From positions 620,001-684,000 of the forward strand of contig NZ_CP140155.1 in the NCBI RefSeq assembly GCF_034479375.1: DNA of 64,000 nt. The letters are read 5' to 3'. Position numbers and translations under genes: made by a program. This document shows positions 56,769-64,000 of the stretch, piece by piece (within the stretch, counting starts at the first letter, position 1; each line of letters opens with the position of its first letter). This DNA is from Rhodopseudomonas palustris (GTDB lineage: Bacteria > Pseudomonadota > Alphaproteobacteria > Rhizobiales > Xanthobacteraceae). The notes beneath the pieces are model-generated. The model saw nothing but the letters and a program-made list of their open reading frames with translations. It was not told where the DNA came from and did not search any database.

Positions 56769-58363
56769 GTCGGGAACGGCTGTATCTCTACGACACCACG
56801 CTACGCGACGGCGCGCAGACCAACGGCGTCGACTTCACGCTGCACGACAAGCGGCTGATCGCCGGCCTGCTCGACGACCTCGGCATCGACTATGTCGAGG
56901 GCGGCTATCCCGGCGCCAATCCGCTCGACACCGAATTCTTCGCCACCGAGCAGAAGCTCGAGCGCGCGACCTTCGCCGCCTTCGGCATGACGCGGCGGCC
57001 GGGCCGCTCGGCCTCGAACGATCCCGGCGTCGCGCTGCTGCTCGACGCCAAGGCGGACGCGATCTGCTACGTCGCCAAATCGTCGGAGTATCAGGTCCGC
57101 GTTGCGCTGGAGACCACCAACGACGAGAACATCGCCTCGATCCGCGACAGCGTCTCGCTCGCCAAGGACAAGGGTCGCGAAGTGCTGGTCGATTGCGAGC
57201 ACTTCTTCGACGGCTACAAGGAGAACCCGGCGTTCGCACTGGACTGCGCCAAGGCGGCCTACGAGTCCGGCGCGCGTTGGGTGGTGCTGTGCGACACCAA
57301 TGGCGGCACCATGCCGGACGAGGTCGAGGCGATCGTCGGCGAGGTGGTCAAACACATCCCCGGCAGCCATGTCGGCATCCACGCCCATAACGACACCGAG
57401 CAGGCGGTAGCGGTGTCGTTCGCCGCGGTGCGCGCCGGCGCGCGGCAGATCCAGGGCACGCTGAACGGACTCGGCGAGCGCTGCGGCAACGCCAATCTGG
57501 TGTCGATGATCCCGACGCTGAAGCTGAAGAAGGAATTCGCCGATAGGTTCGAGATCGGCGTCTCCGACGACAAGCTGGCGAGCTTGGTGCAGGTGTCGCG
57601 CGCGCTCGACAATATTCTGGACCGCGCGCCCAATCCGCACGCGCCCTATGTCGGCGGCAGCGCCTTCGTCACGAAAACTGGGATCCACGCTTCGGCGGTG
57701 ATGAAGGACCCGCACACTTACGAGCACGTCACGCCTGAATCCGTCGGCAACCACCGCAAGGTGCTGGTGTCGGATCAGGCCGGCAAGTCGAATGTGGTTG
57801 CGGAGCTGTCGCGCACCACGATCGAGTTCGACCGCAACGATCCCAAGCTCGGCCGGCTGATCGAGAAGATGAAGGAGCGGGAGGCGGCGGGCTACGCCTA
57901 CGAGTCCGCCAACGCGTCGTTCGATCTGCTGGCGCGCAGCACGCTCGGGCAGGTGCCGGAGTTCTTCCATGTCGAGCAGTTCGACGTCAACGTCGAGCAG
58001 CGCTACAATTCGCACGGCAACCGCGTCACCGTGGCGATGGCGGTGGTCAAGGTGGTGGTCGACGGCGAGACGCTGATCTCGGCTGCCGAAGGCAACGGCC
58101 CGGTCAATGCGCTCGACGTCGCGTTGCGCAAGGACCTCGGCAAGTATCAGAAGTACATCGAGGGCCTGAAGCTGGTCGACTACCGCGTCCGTATCCTCAA
58201 TGGCGGCACCGAGGCCGTGACTCGGGTCCTGATCGAGAGCGAGGACGAACTCGGCGAGCGCTGGACCACGATCGGCGTGTCGCCGAATATCATCGACGCC
58301 TCGTTCCAGGCGCTGATGGATTCGGTGGTCTACAAGCTGGTGAAATCGAACGCGCCGCTCTGA
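56765..58363 (+). CDS. cimA: Citramalate synthase
   Basis: A 532-aa alpha-isopropylmalate-synthase-family enzyme condensing pyruvate and acetyl-CoA to (R)-citramalate, a threonine-independent route to isoleucine. The TIM barrel begins LYDTTLRDGAQTNGVDFTLHDK; metal-binding HxH is in GIHAHNDTEQAV; GERCGNANLVSMIP and the GGSAFVTKTGIHASAVMKDP flap support CimA over LeuA, and the short LeuA_dimer regulatory domain is at the C-terminus. Coupled to the GNAT gene. Confidence 0.88.
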   Translation: MSRERLYLYDTTLRDGAQTNGVDFTLHDKRLIAGLLDDLGIDYVEGGYPGANPLDTEFFATEQKLERATFAAFGMTRRPGRSASNDPGVALLLDAKADAICYVAKSSEYQVRVALETTNDENIASIRDSVSLAKDKGREVLVDCEHFFDGYKENPAFALDCAKAAYESGARWVVLCDTNGGTMPDEVEAIVGEVVKHIPGSHVGIHAHNDTEQAVAVSFAAVRAGARQIQGTLNGLGERCGNANLVSMIPTLKLKKEFADRFEIGVSDDKLASLVQVSRALDNILDRAPNPHAPYVGGSAFVTKTGIHASAVMKDPHTYEHVTPESVGNHRKVLVSDQAGKSNVVAELSRTTIEFDRNDPKLGRLIEKMKEREAAGYAYESANASFDLLARSTLGQVPEFFHVEQFDVNVEQRYNSHGNRVTVAMAVVKVVVDGETLISAAEGNGPVNALDVALRKDLGKYQKYIEGLKLVDYRVRILNGGTEAVTRVLIESEDELGERWTTIGVSPNIIDASFQALMDSVVYKLVKSNAPL

Positions 58364-58414
58364 GGATGAGCGGCGCTGCGCCGTTTGGACAGGGGCGCTG
58401 TCGGATAGAACCTA

Positions 58415-60490
58415 TCAGTAGCGCGCGTCCTTCGGCCTGTTGCCGTTCGGCCAGTCCTTGACCTTGCCGGGGAAGTCGGGCCGCTCCATGTGGCTGAAAT
58501 ACTCCGCCACGTCGATCGCCTCCTGATCGGTCAGGCTGCCTTGTCCCAGCGGGAATTTCTCGTGGGTGCCGATCGGCATGTTGCGCTTGACGAAGGCGGC
58601 GGCGGTGTAGGTGCGCGCCATGCCGGCACCGATGTTGAAGGAACGCTCGCCCCATAGCGGCGGATAGACCAGCCGGCCGGCGGCGTCTTTCAGGCCTTCG
58701 CCGTTCTGGCCGTGGCAGGCTACGCATTGCGCCACGTAGATCGTCTTGCCGTTGTCCGGATCGGGCTTCAACGTCGTGTCGACCTTGCCGACGCCGCGTC
58801 CGGCCACCTTGTCGGAGGGTTTGGTCGCGCCCTTCATCCAGTTGAAATACGCCACCATCGCCTGCATGTCGGCGCCGTCGACCGGCAGCGGCTTGCCGTT
58901 CATCGAGCGCAGGAAACAGCCGTTGATGCGGTCCTCCAGCGTGATCTCGCGGCCGGCGCGCGGTGCGTAGCTGGGGAAGAACGCCGAGACGCCGACATAG
59001 GGGCTGCCGTCCGCCACCGTTCCGGCGTTGAGATGGCAGGATGCGCAATTGAGATCGTCGCCGACATGGTTCGGCAGCAGCGCGCGGGTTTCGGCGTTGA
59101 GCCGCATGCCGCGCACCAGTTGCGGCGCATTCGGCTGCGCCAGCAGGTCGGCGAGGCGTGGCGTCTCGAACAGCGACTTGTCGATCTTCGGATCGAGCGC
59201 GGCACGCGCCGCGGCGACCTCGGCCACGGTGACCGGAGCTGCGCCTTCGCCCCAGCTCTCGCGCACGAAGGACAGGATCTCGGCGATCTCGCGATCGGCG
59301 AGGCGGGCGAAGGCCGGCATCGTCCAGACCCGCGGATGGGCGGCGGTCGCGGTGGTCTTCCAGCCGGTCAGCGCGATATGCACCAGCGTCGCCGGATCTT
59401 TCGCGGTGACGGTCGGATTGCCGGCGAGTGGCGGGAAGATGCCCTTCACCCCGGCGCCATCGGCCCGGTGACAGTCGGTGCAGAACTGCGCATAGCCGAG
59501 CCCGCCGCGGGTGGTGAAAGTGTTCGCGGGAGCCTCGGTCGAGGCGATCCGCGCCTCGGCCTTCGGCCGATCGGACGGCAGCGCCTTGAGATAGGTCGCG
59601 ATCGCGGTCAGGTCCTGGTCGGAGAGCCCCTGCGTCGAATGCAGGATGACGTCGGTCATGCTGCCGGAGGCGGTGGCGAAACGATTTTGGCCGGTCTTCA
59701 GCAGCAGGACGGTGTCCTCGACGGTCCATAGATCGCGCAGCTCGATCGCATTCCAGTTCTCGACCTTGGCGCCGGCGAGATAGAAATGGCCCCCCGGTCC
59801 GGCGTCGCTCATCGCCTTTTCCTGGAAGCCGAGGCCGCGCGGCGTGTGACAGGCGCCGCAATGGCCGAGACCCTGGACGAGATAGGCGCCGCGATTCCAC
59901 ACCGCATCCTTCGCCGGATCGGGCTTGAACGGCGTCGCGTCGAGGAAGGCGAAATTCCAGGCGGCGAGACCGATGCGCATGTTGAACGGAAACTGCATGG
60001 CGAGCGGGCGATTGGCCTGCTCGACCGGCGCGAGGCCCTTGAGGAGATAGGCCCACAGCGCCTTCATGTCGTCGTCCGTCATCTTCGCGTAGGACGGATA
60101 GGGCATCGCCGGATACAGATTGTGGCCGTCCGCCGACACGCCCTTGCGCATCGCGCGATCGAACGCGCCGAACGACCATTGCCCGAGTCCGGTTTTCGGA
60201 TCGGGCGTCACATTGGTCGAAAAGACGGTGCCGAACGGCGTCTCGAGCGCGCGGCCGCCGGCCATGAGAGGGCCGCCCTCGGCGGTATGGCAGGCGACGC
60301 AGTCGCCCAGCCGCGCGATGTATTCGCCGCGCGCGACCAGCGCGGGATCGACATTGGCCCCGAAGCCCGGATCATTTTGCTCGATCGGCGGCGGTTGCAC
60401 GATCCAGGCGGCGGCGCCGCCGATCGCAAGGACGGCGATGGCCGCGATGATTCCGAAGCGTTTGCCGAAGCGGCCCTTGCTCGCAGTCAT
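58415..60490 (-). CDS. Pentahaem cytochrome c: dehydrogenase-type three-haem part fused to TsdA-like di-haem part
   Basis: A 691-aa cytochrome with an N-terminal anchor (about 10-31) and five CxxCH motifs starting at Cys64, Cys211, Cys337, Cys482 and Cys589. Residues about 45-430 match the three-haem cytochrome subunit of membrane alcohol/aldehyde/nicotinate-type dehydrogenases (ARGEYIARLGDCVACHTAEG, MPYPSYAKMTDDDMKALWAY). Residues about 430-690 match TsdA-like thiosulphate dehydrogenases: NCASCHLNAG, then TLEDRINGCFLRSMNGKPLP with Cys525, the position of the family's haem Cys ligand. No dehydrogenase gene is adjacent. Periplasmic electron transfer or thiosulphate/organic oxidation. Confidence 0.85.
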   Translation of the reverse strand: MTASKGRFGKRFGIIAAIAVLAIGGAAAWIVQPPPIEQNDPGFGANVDPALVARGEYIARLGDCVACHTAEGGPLMAGGRALETPFGTVFSTNVTPDPKTGLGQWSFGAFDRAMRKGVSADGHNLYPAMPYPSYAKMTDDDMKALWAYLLKGLAPVEQANRPLAMQFPFNMRIGLAAWNFAFLDATPFKPDPAKDAVWNRGAYLVQGLGHCGACHTPRGLGFQEKAMSDAGPGGHFYLAGAKVENWNAIELRDLWTVEDTVLLLKTGQNRFATASGSMTDVILHSTQGLSDQDLTAIATYLKALPSDRPKAEARIASTEAPANTFTTRGGLGYAQFCTDCHRADGAGVKGIFPPLAGNPTVTAKDPATLVHIALTGWKTTATAAHPRVWTMPAFARLADREIAEILSFVRESWGEGAAPVTVAEVAAARAALDPKIDKSLFETPRLADLLAQPNAPQLVRGMRLNAETRALLPNHVGDDLNCASCHLNAGTVADGSPYVGVSAFFPSYAPRAGREITLEDRINGCFLRSMNGKPLPVDGADMQAMVAYFNWMKGATKPSDKVAGRGVGKVDTTLKPDPDNGKTIYVAQCVACHGQNGEGLKDAAGRLVYPPLWGERSFNIGAGMARTYTAAAFVKRNMPIGTHEKFPLGQGSLTDQEAIDVAEYFSHMERPDFPGKVKDWPNGNRPKDARY

Positions 60491-60718
60491 GAGTTGCTCG
60501 ATTCAGGTGTGTTTTTCGGCGCGAGGCTAGGCATCGCGGGGAAGGGGAGCAACTCGGGACAACCCCCTATATCCAAACCTTATCGCGGCTGACCGGTCTA
60601 CACTCATCGGGGCGAGCAAAATCGAAACGAATGCCGCCCGAACGCAGCCCGTGGAAGAAGCCTTCGAGTCATGTCTCAGAGGCGACCGATCAGCACGGGC
60701 CTTGTCCGGACGTGGCGA

Positions 60719-61318
60719 TCAAAGCCGGCGCGCGATCTCGGGCGGCATCATCTTGGCCTGCTCCGGCGCCGCGGCGGCGCGCAGCTTCGGCAGAATTTCG
60801 CTGACGGAATCTGCGGTCAGGACGTTGACCGAGAGTTGGGGGCGGATGAAGGCGGCTTCGGTCATGTGCGCCAGCAGTCCGAGCAGCGGGTCCCAGAAGC
60901 CTTCGATATTGGCGATCAGGATCGGCTTCCGGTGCCGGCCGAGCTGCTGCCAGGTCATCTGCTCGACCAGTTCCTCCAGCGTGCCCACGCCGCCGGGCAG
61001 CGCCACGAAGGCGTCGGAGCGTTCGAACATCAGCCGCTTGCGTTCGTGCATGTCGTCGGTGACGATCAGGTCCTGCACGCGGTCGAGCGCGATCTCTTTG
61101 GTGCGTAGAAACCCGGGGATGATCCCGGTGACGGTGCCGCCGTGATCCAGCACGGCGTTGGCGACCGCGCCCATCAGCCCGATCGCGCCGCCGCCATAGA
61201 CCAGCGTCACGCCGCTCTCGGCGAGTTCCTTGCCGAAGGCCCGGGCCGCCTCGATGAAAAGGGGGTTGGTGCCCGCTCCGGACCCGCAATAAACGCAGAC
61301 GGTTTTGATTTCGCTCAT
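60719..61318 (-). CDS. LOG-family protein (cytokinin riboside 5'-monophosphate phosphoribohydrolase-like)
   Basis: A 199-aa Rossmann-fold protein of TIGR00730 type. Opening VCVYCGSGAGTNPLFIEAAR, VYGGGAIGLMGAVANAVL, and the catalytic PGGVGTLEELVEQMTW (Arg in HERKRLMFERSDAF and Glu of the PGG-GTxxE motif). The family releases ribose-5-phosphate from nucleotide monophosphates; in plants and some bacteria it activates cytokinins, in others it cleans up nucleotides. Divergent from the ABC exporter gene by 194 bases. Confidence 0.88.
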   Translation of the reverse strand: MSEIKTVCVYCGSGAGTNPLFIEAARAFGKELAESGVTLVYGGGAIGLMGAVANAVLDHGGTVTGIIPGFLRTKEIALDRVQDLIVTDDMHERKRLMFERSDAFVALPGGVGTLEELVEQMTWQQLGRHRKPILIANIEGFWDPLLGLLAHMTEAAFIRPQLSVNVLTADSVSEILPKLRAAAAPEQAKMMPPEIARRL

Positions 61319-61512
61319 GGTGAGCGATGTGGCACCGCGGGATTACAGCGTCAAGACAGTCGTCCGCTTCGCGACGCGCAACAGCCTGTTATGACGCAAA
61401 GAATCGTCGTCTGAGGGTGCACGTCGCAAACGAAACACTATATGAAGGCGGACCCGACGGATCATCTGTCCGCGGCCGCGTCCCGGCTGCGGTCTGTTTT
61501 CAGGCACGCTTG

Positions 61513-63474
61513 ATGGCTCACCCACATTCGCATTCGCAAAGCGGCAGTCCTGCTGCGGAGGACGCCGTAGCGCAGAAGGCGACGCTGGGCGCGACCTTGG
61601 TGCATCTGTGGCCCTATATCTGGCCGGGCGACCGGTTCGACCTGAAGATGCGGGTGGCCTGGTCGGTGGTGCTGCTGCTGGTCGCCAAGGCGGCGACGCT
61701 GGTCGTTCCGTTCACGTTCAAATGGGCGACCGACGCGCTGACCGGCGCCGACACCGCACCGGTCGAACCCTCGAACTGGACGCTGTGGCTGCTCGCGTCG
61801 CCGCTGGCGCTGACGCTGAGCTACGGCCTGACGCGGGTGCTGATGGCGGTGCTGACGCAATGGCGCGACGGCATGTTCGCCCAGGTGGCGATGCATGCGG
61901 TGCGCAAGCTCGCCTATCGCACCTTCGTTCACATGCACGAATTGTCGCTGCGCTTCCACCTCGAGCGCAAGACCGGCGGTCTGACCCGGGTGCTGGAGCG
62001 CGGCCGGCTCGGCATCGAAGTCATCGTGCGGATGGTGATCCTGCAACTGGTGCCGACGATCATCGAACTGGCGCTGGTGATGGCGGTGCTGCTGTGGCAG
62101 TTCGACTGGCGCTACGTCGCGGTGATCATGGCCACCGTCGTCGTCTACATGTTCTACACCTACAAAGCGACCGAGTGGCGGATCGAGATCCGCCGCCGGA
62201 TGAACGATTCCGACAGCGACGCCAACCAGAAGGCGATCGACTCGCTGCTGAATTACGAGACGGTGAAGTATTTCGGCGCCGAGGAGCGCGAGGCGCGGCG
62301 CTACGACAAATCGATGGAGCGCTACGAGGGCGCCAGCGTCAGCACCTACACTTCGCTCGCGGTGCTCAATGCGGGGCAGGCGGTGATCTTCACCTTCGGC
62401 CTGACCGCGACGATGCTGATGTGCGCCGTCGGCATCCGCAACGGCACCAACACCGTCGGCGATTTCGTCATGATCAACGCGATGATGATTCAGTTCTATC
62501 AGCCGTTGAACTTCATGGGTATGGTGTATCGCGAGATCAAGCAGGCGATCATCGACATCGAGAAGATGTTCGCGGTGCTGTCGCGCAATCCCGAGGTCAA
62601 GGACAAGCCGAACGCCGAGCCGCTGGTGGTCACCACCGGCACCGTGCAGTTCGAGGACGTCCGCTTCGCCTACGATCCGTCGCGCCCGATCCTGAAGGGC
62701 CTCAGCTTCGAGGTGCCGGCCGGCAAGACGGTGGCGATCGTCGGCCCGTCGGGCGCCGGCAAGTCGACGATCTCGCGGCTGCTGTTCCGGCTGTACGACG
62801 TCTCCGCCGGCCACATCCGCATCGACGGCCAGGACATTCGCGACGTCACCCAGAACTCGTTGCGGGCTGCGATCGGCATGGTGCCGCAAGACACCGTCCT
62901 GTTCAACGACACCATCCGCTACAATATCCGCTACGGCCGTTGGAACGCCACCGACGAAGAGGTCGAGGAAGCGGCGAGGACTGCTCAGATCGACACGTTC
63001 ATCAAGTCGTCGCCGAAGGGCTACGAGACCGAAGTCGGCGAGCGCGGGCTGAAATTGTCCGGCGGCGAAAAGCAGCGTGTCGCGATTGCGCGAACCGTTC
63101 TCAAGTCGCCGCCGATCCTGGTGCTGGACGAAGCCACCTCGGCGCTCGACAGCCATACCGAGCACGAAATTCAGGGCGCGCTGGAGCGCGTGTCACAGAA
63201 CCGCACCTCGCTGGTGATCGCGCACCGGCTGTCGACCATCGTCGGCGCCGACGAGATCATCGTGCTCGATCAGGGCCGGATTTCCGAACGCGGCACGCAT
63301 GCGCAACTGCTCGAGCATGGCGGGCTCTACGCCAGCATGTGGAACAGGCAGCGCGAGGCGGAAGAGGCGCGCGAGCGCCTGGCGATGATCGGGGACGACG
63401 TCGTCCCGAACGATTCACCGGTTCGTTCGCCCGCGATCGACGACGATCTGGCAACTTCCGCGGCGGCGGAGTAA
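61513..63474 (+). CDS. Atm1-type ABC exporter
   Basis: A 653-aa half-transporter of the Atm1/HMT1 class, with six membrane helices (about 45-340) and one ATPase domain. GSH-site region includes MNDSDSDANQKAIDSLLNYETVKYF, typical of Atm1. Walker A is GPSGAGKST (411-419); signature LSGGEKQRVAIARTVL; Walker B ILVLDEATSALD; switch His in AHRLS. It exports glutathione-linked metal or sulphur species. ATG at 61513; the frame extends to 61327 but that part is not transporter-like. It precedes psd by 47 bases. Confidence 0.9.
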   Translation: MAHPHSHSQSGSPAAEDAVAQKATLGATLVHLWPYIWPGDRFDLKMRVAWSVVLLLVAKAATLVVPFTFKWATDALTGADTAPVEPSNWTLWLLASPLALTLSYGLTRVLMAVLTQWRDGMFAQVAMHAVRKLAYRTFVHMHELSLRFHLERKTGGLTRVLERGRLGIEVIVRMVILQLVPTIIELALVMAVLLWQFDWRYVAVIMATVVVYMFYTYKATEWRIEIRRRMNDSDSDANQKAIDSLLNYETVKYFGAEEREARRYDKSMERYEGASVSTYTSLAVLNAGQAVIFTFGLTATMLMCAVGIRNGTNTVGDFVMINAMMIQFYQPLNFMGMVYREIKQAIIDIEKMFAVLSRNPEVKDKPNAEPLVVTTGTVQFEDVRFAYDPSRPILKGLSFEVPAGKTVAIVGPSGAGKSTISRLLFRLYDVSAGHIRIDGQDIRDVTQNSLRAAIGMVPQDTVLFNDTIRYNIRYGRWNATDEEVEEAARTAQIDTFIKSSPKGYETEVGERGLKLSGGEKQRVAIARTVLKSPPILVLDEATSALDSHTEHEIQGALERVSQNRTSLVIAHRLSTIVGADEIIVLDQGRISERGTHAQLLEHGGLYASMWNRQREAEEARERLAMIGDDVVPNDSPVRSPAIDDDLATSAAAE

Positions 63475-63521
63475 TCGTGTTGCAGCTTTCAGCCACTCGT
63501 TTTTGAAGTAGGGGACTTTCC

Positions 63522-64000
63522 ATGTCCGTCGTGAATTCCATCCGTGCCCAGATCCCGCCGATTCATCGGGAAGGCTATCCGTTCATCGGCGCGTTCGCGC
63601 TCGCGACCCTGGTGCTGTTCCTGATCTGGGCCCCGCTCGGCTGGATCGGGACCGTGCTGACGATCTGGTGCGTGCTGTTCTTCCGCGATCCGGTTCGGGT
63701 GACGCCGGTGCGTGAAGGCCTGGTGGTGGCTCCGGCCGACGGCCGGGTGTCGATGGTGGTCCAGATCATCCCGCCGCCGGCGCTCGGGCTCGGCGACAAG
63801 CCGCTGCCGCGCGTCTCGATCTTCATGAGCGTGTTCAACTGCCATGTGAACCGCAGCCCGGTGGCGGGCCGGGTCGAGCGCATCATCTATTCGCCGGGCA
63901 AGTTCATCAACGCCGAACTCGACAAGGCGAGCGAGGACAACGAGCGCAACTCGCTGGTGATCTCGACCCCGGCCGGGCAGATCGGTGTGGTTCAGATCGC
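63522..64000 (+). CDS. psd: Phosphatidylserine decarboxylase proenzyme, 3' end beyond window
   Basis: The first 159 residues of the short bacterial Psd: a signal-like N-terminus with two membrane segments ([20 protein letters not shown]), then [46 protein letters not shown] and [20 protein letters not shown]. The conserved APADG and NVHVNR-type (here NCHVNR) motifs are present. The autocatalytic LGST-type site that yields the pyruvoyl group lies outside the window. It makes phosphatidylethanolamine. AGGGGA precedes the ATG. Confidence 0.9.
   Translation, partial: MSVVNSIRAQIPPIHREGYPFIGAFALATLVLFLIWAPLGWIGTVLTIWCVLFFRDPVRVTPVREGLVVAPADGRVSMVVQIIPPPALGLGDKPLPRVSIFMSVFNCHVNRSPVAGRVERIIYSPGKFINAELDKASEDNERNSLVISTPAGQIGVVQI

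Overview
The window is high-GC DNA (about two thirds G+C in the genes) packed with genes joined by ATGA or GTGA overlaps. It looks like a chromosome segment of an alphaproteobacterium of the Rhodopseudomonas/Bradyrhizobium group. The protein families fit that group (DUF2865, DUF1289, DUF2478, DUF2059, PdhS-like histidine kinase, class II DAHP synthase, R-type glutathione reductase), as do several dispersed palindromic repeat families. I see no rRNA, tRNA, CRISPR array or intact insertion sequence. Assignment below family level is inference.

Layout. 1-7.6 kb: a TetR-type repressor (cut by the window edge) faces an RND efflux operon with two successive membrane-fusion lipoproteins, one pump and a small coupled protein, followed by a patatin-like lipoprotein and a PepSY-like periplasmic protein. 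7.6-12.9 kb: a manganese regulon, with an outer-membrane beta-barrel gene followed by sitABCD, divergent from mntR; two perfect MntR-type palindromes lie between them. 13.2-20.9 kb: a molybdenum-type region, with a TrmO-like gene, a MolABC-like importer, DUF2478 and ModE on the minus strand and a divergent TonB-dependent receptor. 20.9-26.3 kb: accessory DNA with decayed gene fragments and a large autotransporter, ending at the 5' end of dusA, a known integration hotspot.

27.3-49 kb is mostly core: a 149-bp palindromic element, class III adenylate cyclase, aspartic protease, DUF1289, a PdhS-type kinase, a 3-hydroxyisobutyrate-dehydrogenase-like enzyme, Mrp, a TRAP importer whose binding-protein gene converges on its membrane genes, moaA, gph, rpiA, gor, class II DAHP synthase, dgkA and nadE. 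At 48.4-49.9 kb a lower-GC HNH-nuclease gene lies against a VapBC module whose toxin gene is broken. 50-64 kb: a LuxR-type regulator, an FAD oxidoreductase, DUF2865, cysS with an unusual internal low-GC tract, a repeat-derived reading frame, GNAT, citramalate synthase, a five-haem fused cytochrome c, a LOG-family protein, an Atm1-type ABC exporter and the start of psd.

The two most coherent systems are the metal modules. The Mn module appears to link an outer-membrane protein of unknown family, the SitABCD importer and MntR through shared operators. The Mo module appears to combine a TonB receptor, a MolABC-like importer, ModE, DUF2478 and a TrmO homologue, with moaA 20 kb away. The other clear novelty is the pentahaem cytochrome, which joins a three-haem dehydrogenase-type subunit to a TsdA-like di-haem domain.
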